A stretch of 64,000 nucleotides of DNA from Anarhynchus alexandrinus (GCA_008711295.1 VUYV01000062.1:1-64000); one strand, 5' to 3'; shown: positions 26,628 to 62,536, counted from the first letter of the stretch. The notes: a model not told the origin generated them from the sequence alone. Program-made: numbers and translations.

Positions 26628-27025
26628 ATCACAGACTCACAGAATGGAAGGGGTTGGAAGGGACCTCTGGAGACTACCTAGTCCAACTCCCCTGCCAAAG
26701 CAGGTTCACCTACAGCAGGTTGCACAGGACCGCATCCACGCGGGTTTTGAGTATCTCCAGAGAAGGAGACTTCACAACCTCTCTGGACAACCTGCTCCAC
26801 CACCCTCAAAGTAAAGTTTTTCCTTGCATTCAGATGGAATTTCCTGTGGTTCAGTTTGTGCCTGCTGCCCCTTGTCCTGCCGCTGGGCACCAGTGAAAAG
26901 AGTCTGGCCCCATCCTCTTGCCACCCGCCCTTTAGATATTTATAAGCATTGATGAGATCCCCTCTCAGTCTTCTCTTCTCCAGGCTAGACAGACCCAGGG
27001 TCTCACAGCCTTTCCTCATAAGACA
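26628..27025 (-). mobile_element. CR1 LINE 3' fragment
   Basis: The 3' end lies at about 26628 (+ strand CACAGAATGG...GGTTGGAAGGGACCTCTGGAG). The minus strand gives the ORF2 end ([32 protein letters not shown], then a frame change and NLLWRVVEQV-like). The tail lacks the canonical ATTCTATG and has CAGAATGG-type ends, as in CR1-C-like copies. 5'-truncated at about 27025. Confidence 0.88.
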
Positions 27026-30000
27026 GGCTACAATGTATTTCGTGATGGTGCTTCACAATGCTAATATAATTTTGGTGTAACTTTAAAGCAATTGCCTATG
27101 GGATAACTATTTCTGGTACCTTATTGCACTCCAATTATCCAATTCCATTAGTTAAATCATATTTCAAATCTCTCATCTATATCCATCAAAATCATGAGTC
27201 TTACTTCTTGTCAGATGTTATTAGAACAATAAAACTAGACATAGAGGGGATCTCAGGCTCATGATATTTGGATGAATTCATGTAGAGTGTGACATGGCAA
27301 TCATGACATCACCTGAAGTGCAGAACTTAATCATCCTGCCCTAGCCCCTATTATCTCCCTGATACTGCATTCTTGTTTACATGTAAGCACAACAACAAGA
27401 CTGAGGGGATAGCAGTCTGCTTTCTTTGTGCTATGAAGGAAGTAGTACATCACCTTTACGCTCTAGCCATGCCTTCACAAGTGCCTTAAAACCGAGCTGG
27501 GATAACTACAGCCAGCTGTTGGTACTGACACCTACACCAAACCTTGCTATCCCACAAGCCTCATTATGCACAGGACTGAATTCTACTGAACGTTTCTTTA
27601 GTGAAGAAAAGAAAATGCATAATCAGCAAATGGTAGGTAACCTTGTGTACTCTGAAGTAGATGCCTTTCCACTAGCACAGATCAAATAGGTGTTTTTTCT
27701 CTACATGTGCGGGACCAAGAACTTGAAAATATGAATTGCATCGTATGCATGGAGACATCTACAGAACATTAAACAAAATGAAAGGAATCAGCATGCAGGC
27801 AAAACCCTCACTAGCAAAGGGTATAAGGTTAATAGGAAATGATCATAGCAGAATTTAGTTTTCCCCCATTCATTTAACTAAGATCAGCTCTGCCTGACAG
27901 CAGAATTTGATTTACCAGTTGATAAAGCCGTGTATACATTCTGTCAGACAGTCTAAAAATCATTTCTCTTTTCCTGGCCAAGGAAGCTTTTTCTCTGTCA
28001 AATACCAATCACTCATAGCGAGAGAACAGTTGACAACAACCTATAAATATTAAATGGAGCTATTAGCAAGTAAATTTTTTGTCAGAAATTTGCAAGACTA
28101 CTAGCAAATAGTTTCCTTTATGTAAGTGAAGGTTCCAGCTATGGTATGCTTTCATACACTTCACTGAAATGGGCAACAATTGCCCTTCAGTTCACTAGGG
28201 AGCAAAGCTTAAGTAAACCTTTGGTACCAGACAGCTTGTGGCACACCGAGAGTGAGTTATCCTGTATGTGAAATCCTACCACTAAACCTAAGTATCTTTA
28301 AAAGGAACAAGCAGAGGAAGAAACATTATGTACAGTATCTCATTTGGTAAAAGACACAACAATTTAGCTTTGAGTTCAGATTCAGCCAAAGATCCAAGGT
28401 AAGTCTGCTTACTATCTTAATTGTACTTCAAAGAAGAGACTTCTAGCTGAGAAGGTCTTCTGCATCTTCTGAACCAATAGGCTATACAGCTAGCTGGAGT
28501 CTACCCCCTCTCAATGTGGTTGCCCAAGTCTATTTGGAAGCTGAATTTGGCCTGTTCTGGAAAAAGCGTCATCTGTCTGTGGCATGGGAAAAACATTCTG
28601 TTTTTCTATCATTTCTGTAGATATACTCACCCACATATGCTACAGTCATGGGAAACGGCATGATTCAGACAGCTCTATTTCAAAAATCACTGAAGGGAGT
28701 CTTATGGAAATGAAAACAATTACAACTAAAGAAATCACAGGAAAAAAAATTAAAATTTCAGAACACGTCAGTATTGATATGCCTTTGAAAACATTGCATT
28801 TTTCATTATTTTCTTGGGCTACTGTCATTCCGCTTCACTAATTCTAATCAATTATGTCTCTTGCTCCAAGGATTAGATAAAGATCAGGGAACAAAATATG
28901 TTTTCAGAAGTCTACAATTCAGTCTTACACAAAGACATTTTATAAAATGAGCTCTTCATCTACTTTTACTTCACCCTGCCAGGATCCGTTAGAGTGTTCT
29001 CCCTCCAGGACAGACTGCTTGGACAACAGAGCCAATGAGGTATAGCTCTCTTCTCTTTCCTGTGCTTGTTTTAAGATTTTTTTTCTCAGTGTGTGCATAT
29101 ATCTTCATCATCATAACATATTTTGAAGTAATGTGAAGCTCCTCTCCCAAGAATTAATGTTCTTAAAAGAAAATCAACATAGCTCAGTAAAAAAGACAGT
29201 AACTCACGGGACATGAGAAAAATCCTTTTTCAGGGAAAAGGAAAATGCTTGAAGCGCGCATTTACAAAACCTGCTGTTCTGAGAGTGCTGGCCACCTAGT
29301 GCACACTTGGATTTGCTGTCTGCAACAGTCTCTGGACAGCACTAGTACAGCCTTCAACAGTAAGGCCCCAAAGTGCAGTTATGGACTGATGGTTCATGCT
29401 TTTAGGAACATAATTTTGTTAAGAGTAGCAGTCATCATGCCTTGCCAAAGCAGCAGTGATAAAGGAGCATCAGAAGACAGTAAAGGTGGTTATTACGGGA
29501 CTTACTGAGAATCTCAAAATCTACCAGGAGGTAATCCACTACAAAAGCTACTTCCAATACAATACACAAGCCTACATGCTGCAAACTCACGGAGCTGCTG
29601 TAAAATTACCTTACATTAGAGGAGTTAAAGAATACAGTAATTATTCATGAAAGAATAAATGAATTCTAGAATATTTTCCTGGTGATTGAGACATTTTTTT
29701 TCTCCTTTGTGTCTCTTGGCTGCCTCTTTTATATTCCACAGCACAATCAGATAGCAGTAATTACCAACAAGCTTGATCCTGCCCAAACTGAAGTGAATGG
29801 AAAACTGACAATTGGGCTCAAAGGGAAGTGAAAATGAGTCCCCAGATTAAGGAATAATAATAATCACTGTGGTAATAAGCCAAGACTTCAGTGTTGCTGT
29901 CACTTTTGCTTTGTGTGGCTTTACTTATTTGCTTTAGGGAGATAATGATACGGGGGCACGTAAAAAGAGTATTTTCCTCATACATATTAGACACAGAGCT

Positions 30001-31130
30001 GCCATTTCTGTCTCTGGACTGACATAAATAGAAAGGTCGTATCATAAGCAGAGTAAATTGCAAAATCTTCTCCGTGGAGCTACTGATTTATAGGGATTAC
30101 CTGGCCTGGAATTTGTACTTCCAACACTGACAAAGGCTTGATGCTTCGCTCTGGGGAAAAGGCCAGCCCACCTGAGTTACCAGCCAGTTACCCTGCGAAT
30201 ACATGCTCAACCTCAGACAAATAATAGAAAAATTATTAAGCTGTTCTTGCTTGTCTTACCTGATGTCCATTTGAATAGTGCTCTCTTTAGAAAGCTGCTG
30301 TAACTGCTTCTAAATTTGTTATTTCAAACCAAAGATTTAGGCAAATCTTTTATAAAAAAGTTTACCACATGTGAAACATTGACTGAATAAAGTGAAAATT
30401 ATGCGCATCCACTGATTGGTTTTGAGCAAGTTCTGTTTTCTTTTAATGACAAAGGGGCAATACCGAAGGCAGCAAGTCCCAAACTGCTTGCAGGAAACTC
30501 TCACAGAAAGGAAGGCAAAGCCCATCAATGGCCATGTATTTTAAGGCAAATGATGATCCAGTTGGCCAAATCATGAGTAGAGGTAGGCCACATTTCCTTT
30601 CTTGCATTACCCTTTGTTTTTGGCTGGCTTCAGCAGCCTCTGCAGCTCATTCAGCCGTCATTGCGTCCCATGCCTCCTCCCCTGCGCTGGGTCAGCCATC
30701 TTGTCAGAAGCTGAAAGAAGTCTTAGCCCTTTCCTGGCTGCTGATGTGTTTGGTTTCTGGAATGGATCCACATTCTGTGGTAAAACTGGCTCTCTGACAT
30801 CATTGTCACGACACGCTTTAAAATACTAAATCCATTGCCAGTTTTGGAAAGAGAGGTCTCAGAAATTGTCCACCCCGTGAGGCTGCAGACACCGAGCTCA
30901 CCCCAAGGCACAAGATGGCTGCCCAGCACATCCCCACACCGCTGGCTCCACTGGGCCAGCCAAAGGCGCAGGTGACAGAAAGTCTATGAGACATGGCAGA
31001 ACGCAGAGATCATTTGAGGACCCTACGGGCCATAAGAGAGAGCTGCAGACATGGTGTAGGGCGTGAGGCACAGGAACAAGGCAGGCAACTGCGACTACCC
31101 TGCCAGCGACAGCATATGAGGAGAAAACTG
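27026..31130. other. Gene-free stretch upstream of the receptor gene
   Basis: No exon recognised. GC content climbs from about 30.5 kb toward the CpG island. A 'TGAAGTGAATGGAAAACTG' ancient-repeat motif lies at about 29771-29815. Confidence 0.45.
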
Positions 31131-31486
31131 GGACAGCCGTTAGGAGGGCGAGCGGCCGTTGGCAGCGTTACTTCACGGCGCTTCATAGAACGGGCTCCTG
31201 AGGGAGCCAGCCCGCGGGCAGCGGGAACGGGGCTCCCCCCACCCGCAGCGCTGACAGCGTCGCGGTGGAACTCCGGAAAGTTGCGCCGCCCCGGCGCCGT
31301 CCCAGCACCGCCTCGGAACCGGGCGGGCTGCGGGGAGCGCTGAGCACCCCCTCCGCCGCGCCGCGCCCGCCCCTCCCTCCGCCCGGCGGGGGCTGTGGCG
31401 GGGCAGGGGCGGTGCCAACAGCAGCGCGGGGCGAGCGCCAGAGGCGGGCTGGCGAGCGGCGGAGCGCGGGCTCTCCGCCGGCAGCC

Positions 31487-31742
31487 ATGGGCCAGGACGT
31501 GCCGTGGCTCAACCACTCCGGCGGCCCGCGGGCGGCGGGTAACGGCTGTGCGGCGGACGGGCAGCGCGGCGGGCCCTTCGCCGCCGCCACCGCCGCGCTG
31601 CTGGCGGTGCTCATGGGGCTGCTGGTGCTGGCCACGGTGTTGGGCAATGCCCTAGTCATTCTGGCGTTCGTGGTGGACCGGAGCCTCCGCACGCAGGGTA
31701 ACTTCTTCTTCCTCAACCTGGCCATCGCCGACCTGCTGGTGG
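31487..31742 (+). CDS. H3-like receptor exon 1
   Basis: Encodes residues 1-85 and the first base of codon 86: N-terminal tail, TM1 and most of TM2 (FLNLAIADLLVG). Donor is G|GTGAGT. Exon 1 of HRH3 ends at the same place after LVG. Confidence 0.92.
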
Positions 31743-34700
31743 GTGAGTTGCGGGGCGGCGGGAGGGGCGGAGGGGTGCGGTGCGCAGCGCTGCAGGTGTC
31801 ACCGCCGAGCTCTGTCCACAGGCGGCTTCTGCATCCCCCTCTACATCCCCTACGTGCTGACGGGCGAGTGGAGACTCGGCAGGGGCTTGTGTAAGCTGTG
31901 GCTAGTGGTGGACTACCTGGTGTGCACTGCCTCCGTGTTCAACATCGTCCTTATCAGCTTCGACAGGTTCATCTCTGTCACCAAAGCGGTAAGGGCTGGG
32001 CAAGTGGTCCCAAGGAGGGGCTGCAGGGGATCCAAGGCTGCCCTTTCTAGCAGGGTGGTTTGCTTAGGTCACCTGGTCACTCCATCTCACTCAACCATCA
32101 CCGGACAGGGGGGAAGCGAGGCAGTTCCCCTCAGTCCTGGAAATATTTCTGGCAGCAATCAGCTTTGGCAGAAATAGCATTTGCTTGTCACTATTACACT
32201 GGAAGAGGTACTCTGTTTTAGAAACAGGCACAGTTTGTATATGCTGCTGTTCCAGCTAGAAGGGCAGAGAGAACAAGGTGTACTTATTTCCTCCCCTGCC
32301 ACACCTTGGATAATACTTAGAAAGTATTACCCAGCTGAAGCAGACCATCTCCCTCGGAACACAGCAGTGCACCTGTTGACAAAGGACAACCCAAGCCAGC
32401 CTAGCTGCATCCCAGCTGCAGCACAAGGCAGGGACAGAGCCTCTTGCAACGGGTACCAAGCTTTTCAGGGAGAATTAGATGTACTCACCTGTGTATGGTT
32501 CAAAAGTGGCAGAATATAAATTAACATCTTTCAAAGGATGCAAATGCTGTTTCCATGTAACAGCCACAGAAATAGCTAGACCCTTCCCTCAGTCATGCAG
32601 CACCTTAGCTATCAAAGGAGTAGACTAGACTTTCCAAAATTCAAAAGCTAACTTCATTTTCACCTACATCATACAGCCTTGAAGTATTTTGGATGGTGCC
32701 AAAATAATATGTTTTACCTGTGAATAGGTTTCACTCTTCTACATCCACTTCTTGGTTATTCTTCAGGCCCCTGTTCCACCCACATTTCCTTAAAATGTTA
32801 ATTTAGCTTCATTGCTTATTCTAAATCACATTAAGAGACAATGATATTTTTTAGGCAAACAGGATAAAGAGAGGCTGCAAGATCATTTGAACAGTTTATA
32901 TGCAACTTAGTGTTTTACCACCTTCTTTTTCAAGAGGGAGAAATGAACAGATTAATTCTTAAACAGTCAACACTTACAATTCCTTTATTTTCTAGGTTCT
33001 GAATTAGCCATGAATTTTGCTTTCATAAACCAAATGCTCATGACTATACACATAGTATAAATATATAGACTGGATGGTTTCAGAAACAGAAAGGTAAACC
33101 AGTCATAATAAACGGAAAAAAAAAAAATCAGTCACTTCAAAATACTTCACATTAATCCTCCATATAAAAATCCCTCCCCAAGCAAAAGTACAGAAGCTGC
33201 CTGTTGGGTTAGGGCAGTATAAGAACATATGAACAGGAATAGATGAAGTTCTAAATTATTCTCTACCTCAATGAAAATGGTAGTCTTCCTACAAAACTGC
33301 TCCTGAAATCATTAGTAGCTTTATCAAGAATTGCAAAAATCAGACCAGATTCAGACATACTCATGACTCCTCAGCTGGTATTCTGCCAGAACAGCATTGG
33401 CTCTGGAGATCCAGGTCCACAGATGGGCAGTAAACGTGAATCCTATACAGAATTCAAGCTTGAGGACTTCATATTTGAAAATACTGTGTGGCCACTGTAG
33501 AGATGTTAAGATTGAATTCCAATTCACTGTACGAACATTGTCCAGTACACCAGGGAATTAGAATATTGAGAAGCAGAAGATCTTGATTTTAAGAATCTAC
33601 TGAATTCTACAGCTGATGTGGTTCACTGACTCAGTATTACTAATGTACATACTATTTTTTTTGCACCTTAGATCCTCTATTTTCTAAATAAGGGAAGTTA
33701 GTTACTCTTCCTGTAAAGCACTTTGCAGACCACAACACTCAATCTATACATCTTAATTGCAGATAAGAGTTCTGCAAGTACTTCATAAAAGAATGACATT
33801 AAGGGTATCAAACAGAAGTAAAAGCTGCTATCCATTAATTTTTTTTTGTGTGATTTTCACATTAAGAAAAAAAGGCTCTCTCTACAACGCAGAAAGAAAA
33901 GAGCTTGCATGGGTGTTCTATGAATTCAGATCCTTTTATGTCTTTTAAATTAAATGATTTAAAAATTCTAAATGAGTGAGTCTTGAAGGACCGTGTTTTT
34001 AGACATCCTGTAAAGTGGTGTGACAGCTAATGCAATTGAGTATGTAAGCAACTGGTGACAACCAATTCTAGGAATAGCAGTGGTTAATTGCTTTGGAAAA
34101 GCCTTGGTTTTTTAGCTTTTAAGATCCGATGCATGTTCTCAGAAAATATCTAGTCACCTTAATAATGTTCGTTGGAATGGATATTTCAGAAATAGCTTTT
34201 CTGTGGTACTGGTAAGCTTGGTATAACCCTCTTCCCTAAACCAATATGTTATCAACACTCATGAGTGACAGAGGGCCATATTCCAAGGTAGCCATGTAAC
34301 TGTTTGAGATACTAGTAATGTATGTGACTTAACTTTTCTCTCTCTCAGGTCAGTTACAGGGCTCAGAAAGGGATGACCAGAAATGCAATATTGAAGATGA
34401 TCACTGTATGGATTGCTGCTTTTCTTCTCTATGGTCCAGCCATTCTCAGTTGGGAGTACATTGCCCAAAAGAGCATCCTCCCTGAAGGAGAATGTCATGC
34501 AGAATTCTTCTACAACTGGTATTTCCTAATGATTGCCTCTACTATTGAATTCTTTACACCTTTCATCACTGTTACATACTTTAACTTAAGCATTTACCTC
34601 AACATCAGGAAACGCACATCCCTCAGAAACGAAAACCTATTACCTGGTCAAGAGGACTGTGAAATGAGTTTCCAGGGGAAAAAAAGGGAACACACTATAT

Positions 34701-35236
34701 TTTTTGTAAAACCTGCTAACAGACACAAACATGAGAAGAAGCGAGCAAGCAGCCTTTCGCCACCAAAAAAGGCTTCAAGGCTCAGCCTACATAAGCTTGA
34801 CAATCAGTCATTAAATTTGAATGTCAATCAAGACCTTCCACCACTTCAGGTAGAAGTCGGGACCAAGCCTCATAGGAATTGTTTCTACAAAACTACAGAA
34901 AGTGTATGCAACACCACCAGCAGAGTGGACATTGCTAACACTATGGCAAATAGATTTAGACTTTCCCGGGATAAAAGAGTAGCAAAGTCTTTAGCAATTA
35001 TTGTCTGTGTGTTTGGTTTGTGTTGGGCTCCATATACACTTTTGATGATCATCAGAGCAGTTTGCCATGGGCGCTGTGTGCAGTATTCACTCTATGAGAC
35101 TTCGTTTTGGCTTCTGTGGGTCAATTCAGCCATTAACCCTGTTCTATATCCATTGTGTCACATGAGCTTTAGGAAAGCCTTTATAAAACTCCTGTGTCCA
35201 GGAAAAGCCAAAATTCATCCTCATATCTTTATGTAA
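31487..35236 (+). CDS. Histamine H3 receptor-like class A GPCR (whole gene, 3 exons, 436 aa)
   Basis: Exons 31487-31742, 31822-31988 and 34349-35236 splice in frame (GT-AG) to 436 residues; human H3 is 445. Seven membrane segments fall at about 36-63, 70-97, 107-137, 152-177, 194-225, 350-379 and 386-410. Visible landmarks: GN 53-54, D82 (2.50), Cys109-Cys190 disulfide pair, the amine-binding D116 (3.32) in LWLVVDY, DRF 133-135 in place of DRY as in H3, E208 (5.46, the histamine imidazole contact), FGLCWAPY with W367 (6.48), and NPVLYPLC 404-411. N9 is a glycosylation sequon. The third inner loop (about 226-349) is long, basic and Ser-rich and unlike H3. H3-type receptors couple to Gi/o and sense histamine at the plasma membrane; ligand here is inferred. 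The start has a good context (GCAGCCATGG) and no in-frame ATG lies upstream. It could be named HRH3-like or HRH4-like by others; the core is closest to H3. Confidence 0.93.
31822..31988 (+). CDS. H3-like receptor exon 2
   Basis: Follows acceptor TCCACAG and encodes the end of TM2 through TM3 and the DRF motif (GFCIPLYIPYVLTG ... FDRFISVTKA). Ends in phase 0 at donor GCG|GTAAGG. Confidence 0.93.
31989..34348 (+). other. H3-like receptor intron 2
   Basis: 2360-base intron, GTAAGG...CTCTCTCAG. AT-rich, no repeat or exon recognised inside. Confidence 0.85.
34349..35236 (+). CDS. H3-like receptor exon 3
   Basis: Encodes residues 142-436 from VSYRAQKG through TM4-TM7, the long third inner loop and a short tail ending in KIHPHIFM, then TAA. 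Start follows a polypyrimidine tract and TCTCAG. The juxtamembrane C424 (LLCPGK) is a possible palmitoylation site, as in H3. Confidence 0.95.
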   Translation, partial: VSYRAQKGMTRNAILKMITVWIAAFLLYGPAILSWEYIAQKSILPEGECHAEFFYNWYFLMIASTIEFFTPFITVTYFNLSIYLNIRKRTSLRNENLLPGQEDCEMSFQGKKREHTIFFVKPANRHKHEKKRASSLSPPKKASRLSLHKLDNQSLNLNVNQDLPPLQVEVGTKPHRNCFYKTTESVCNTTSRVDIANTMANRFRLSRDKRVAKSLAIIVCVFGLCWAPYTLLMIIRAVCHGRCVQYSLYETSFWLLWVNSAINPVLYPLCHMSFRKAFIKLLCPGKAKIHPHIFM

Positions 35237-35506
35237 AAAAAAAAAAGTGTGAAGGCTGACAATTAGTACACCTTGCTTTCAATGGGAGCGTAAACTGGCT
35301 AATATTCACATGCAAGTATTAAATGCAACGTGCACTGGGTAGTTTATGGAATACTGATAAGGCCGTACAAGTGTAGATATTTATGAATGTATAGAAACAC
35401 AGTCATCCATGTAGCTGGAATAATCACAGCAATGAAAAGAGGCAATTTCTCGAAGCTCTCTGAGAAATAATGCCAGCAGTATATTTTCTGGTAATGGTGC
35501 ACTAAC

Positions 35507-35512
35507 AATAAA
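35507..35512 (+). terminator. Candidate polyadenylation signal of the receptor gene
   Basis: AATAAA about 270 bases after the stop codon, followed within 20-40 bases by TG-rich text. An alternative AATAAA lies at 36758-36763, which would give a 1.5 kb 3' UTR. Confidence 0.45.
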
Positions 35513-36757
35513 GTGCTGAAAAGGGAATACGACATTCATGGCCAATAATTAGAGTTTAGGCTCTCTCACTTTTAATAAGTGTAAATATTGCTGGTAAGGC
35601 ATTTCATAAATTGTTGATCTTGGACCTGTTATATTTTACCCCCAATCCCACTCTAAGATGCCAAGGGTCTCAGCTGTTAAGTGTAGTAAGCTTTTTTCCT
35701 CCTTTAGTGGCAAGCCAGACAAGATCATGACCAACACAAAAACAACCTAAATACTGGCATCCAGGAAAAGCATAGGACAAGAGGCACCAGAACAGTCAGG
35801 TTACCAGAAAAATCAGATCAATGGTAGTAGGTAAGGGAGCACCGATTTAAGTGGAAAAGGTGATTGAGAAATATGAGAGTAGAATTTTTAGTAGAACTAA
35901 GGTTCAGGGACAGGAACATAAATGGGTTTTGAGCTTTGTGATGGGATATATGAGAACTGGGAGTTTAGACACTGGAAGAGTTTCACTATGAGTTTCCTCC
36001 CCCAGCTCTGACTTCCTGCCCCCTGCCAGGATCCTGCATGGGCAGGAATCCACTCAAGTCAAACTTCTCCTTACAGGACTGACAGGTATTACTCTTCTAT
36101 CTTTTGCTGTAAGTGCAAGAGTAAGCATAATTAGTCTATGAGATCTATGACAGACAGATCTTTCTATAGATAGAGCTTTAGGTAAACTTCCCTTGGAGTA
36201 ATTTGTTTAAAACATTTCCAGTTAGACTTTTACTAGTTCTGGCTAGTTCTCAAAGGAAAAAAATAAAAAAAAAGGTTGTTTTCCCCTACCCTACTGGATC
36301 TATCCATCCATCAAGTCATCAATGGTCAAAAAAAAAAAAGAAGTATTACTTGAAGCATTTAGAGATTTAAGTCACGCATCATGAATAGCATGACTCAAAA
36401 AAGTATGTTAAAGTTTACAACTTTGCTATTGATCATGGATGTAAAAAACAAGAATAAAAACACCGACATACTGTTTCTGCCATTCTGCCTCTGCCACAAG
36501 AAAAGCTCACACAGCTAGATCCTGAGTTTTGACTAGATTTGTCCCACAAGAGGTATCAATTTGAACATCACTAGTGATTCAATTTGTTTCCACTGTCATA
36601 AGCATTTTCTATGTAGCTTAACATTTTCCTTTGCTGACAAGAGTGATACCTATTGAACAGCTGTAGTTGTACATTACCACAGCCAAAATGCATGTTAGTA
36701 CAGTTGATCTTAAAGTTTACAGACAGTATTTTGAAATTATTTACTTTGTAAAATTTG

Positions 36758-36763
36758 AATAAA
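36758..36763 (+). terminator. Alternative distal polyadenylation signal of the receptor gene
   Basis: AATAAA in AAATTTGAATAAAAGTC. Choice between this and the proximal site needs transcript data. Confidence 0.35.
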
Positions 36764-37823
36764 AGTCATTAAGAACTGTGGAAGAGTCATAACTTTGTAG
36801 CCTTAGAAGTGGTACATGGAAAAAAAGCACTAGCCTACAACATTTAGGTAACTGCAGTTGAAACCGCAAAACCATTATTCGAAGACAATTCCTAAGTTAC
36901 AAGGACTGACCTTGAGCATTAAACAAACATGGTTAGCAAATATTATAAACTAGGAGTGCATATCTCTAATGTATGAATGTATCTACGTGAACATGATAAT
37001 CATGTTCTGCTATGGATGTTTTACAACAACACAATCGGCTTAACAGTTCTCTTAAGAGGAAGAGCATGAACAGATACAGAGCAACATTATGATTTTTGAA
37101 TAGCATTATATCTACTACTAGGCAAGTAGAGCCATTAGATTCTCTGTCCCCCCCATTCCTCCCTTCCGAGCCAGGCTTCTACATCAGTAGATCAATGATT
37201 TAATTGTAGTCTACTCCATAATTATGTTTCTTAAGATCATATTTGCCTTTTTCAGAAAACAGGTAGCACTAAGTTATTAGACATTCCCACCAAGGTCTCA
37301 TTCACTATCCAGTCAAGCCAGGACAATTTTCACAACAGTGGTCAACTCAAGGAGTAAGAAGTTCAGTCAGTTAGCTTTAGAGTGTTACATTCAGTTAAGG
37401 TAAAACAGACGTTTCAAAACTTTCAGCAACTGGCATTAACCTACAGACCAGACCAGTCTTCACAGGAGTTGCCATTGACAATTGCTTCACTGCTCAGTTT
37501 CTTACAGCTTTGTGATTTAATTGCCACTTCTCTCTAGCACAGACCTAGAATCCAGTAGGATTCTCCACTGCTCTCTCAAGATATGTCATAAAAGCATTCT
37601 GAAATGTGAACACACGTTGTCTCAGCAGCATTTGTAGAAATACTGGTTTCGAACGATAAACTTCTACATTAAAAATGCTAGCAGCCTCCCAGCTTGTCCA
37701 GGTTAACTATACCTTGATTTTTCTGTCTCTACAAAACAGAAGTTCCTTTTGGTTTTATCAGAAGGTTCAACATTGGGTTCAACATGGGCTCTGAAGAGAC
37801 ATGAAACAGGTGTTAATAGCAAC

Positions 37824-37829
37824 TTTATT
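37824..37829 (-). terminator. Candidate VPS35 polyadenylation signal
   Basis: TTTATT on the + strand is AATAAA on the minus strand, about 700 bases after the VPS35 stop codon, in the context AAACAATAAAGTTGC. A 3' UTR of this length is reasonable for the gene. Confidence 0.5.
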
Positions 37830-38525
37830 GTTTCACTGGTGCAAAATCATGATACTGAAACTTGTGTAATGCATTTTCCCCTAAATTTACAGTAATGAAG
37901 GTTATACATATCTATATAGATTGCAATTTCTCTATTTTTATACTATTTGGAACAAAATTATCTTGATAAATATGCCCTGTGCACAGTACTGGCCCTCACT
38001 GAATGTCACAGAGCCTTAATATGCAAAATATAACTTCTGGTTTTGAACATGGTACTTTAAAACTCTCCAAACATGCATTAATATATTCTAGTTTTTAGGG
38101 AAAAATATTACGCTTAGTCTTAACTGGCATTAAAAGAAAAGCACAAGCAGAATCTGACGTACAATAATCCCAAAAATCTGATGCTCTGTACGTATCAGAC
38201 ACAGTCTGAGATAACACTCACTGCCAGTTTAGAACTCTAGTGCTACAGAAGCAACAGTGAACAGACAGAAGAGAAATCAGAACCGGAAGAGCCCTACCAT
38301 GTCACATGGATTTCAAAGAAAGTTTTCAGCCATGCTAACTGATGAAACCTGTAGTTGCTGGTCCAACCTTTCAAATTTGTTAGAGTATTCAACACAAGTG
38401 TTTGAAGTGCCAGACTGAACACATGAATGTTAACTTGACATTTCCGAAAGGCACAACCTATGAATCTATCTTAAAAAAAACATACGGTATGTAAATGAAA
38501 AGAAGTAAGTACAGTGTGTATCTTC

Positions 38526-62536
<24,011 letters not shown>

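Larger units (their letters stand above)
31131..31990. promoter_or_regulatory. CpG island over promoter and first two exons of the H3-like receptor gene
   Basis: Dense CpG and GC (for example GCGAGCGGCCG, GGGGCGAGCGCCAG) contrast sharply with the AT-rich DNA on both sides. It covers the inferred transcription start, the 5' UTR, exon 1, the tiny intron 1 and exon 2. No TATA box is apparent, as expected for a CpG-island promoter. The exact start site cannot be seen. Confidence 0.75.
35237..37804. other. Convergent intergenic / 3' UTR region between receptor gene and VPS35
   Basis: Holds the 3' UTR of the receptor gene on the + strand and lies beyond the proposed VPS35 polyadenylation site on the - strand. 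No coding frame or repeat family recognised. Confidence 0.5.

Noticed and set aside
1..31000. SHCBP1, the human neighbour of VPS35 on this side
   Set aside because: No frame resembling it could be recognised in the left flank; if present it lies outside the window.
31265..31486. N-terminal extension of the receptor upstream of the ATG at 31487
   Set aside because: The frame is open but contains no ATG upstream; the ATG at 31487 has a strong context and gives the normal H3 N-terminus length.
31010..31725. Long minus-strand and alternative-frame ORFs around the receptor's first exon
   Set aside because: Arg/Pro/Ala-rich shadows of a CpG island; the + strand receptor frame explains the region.
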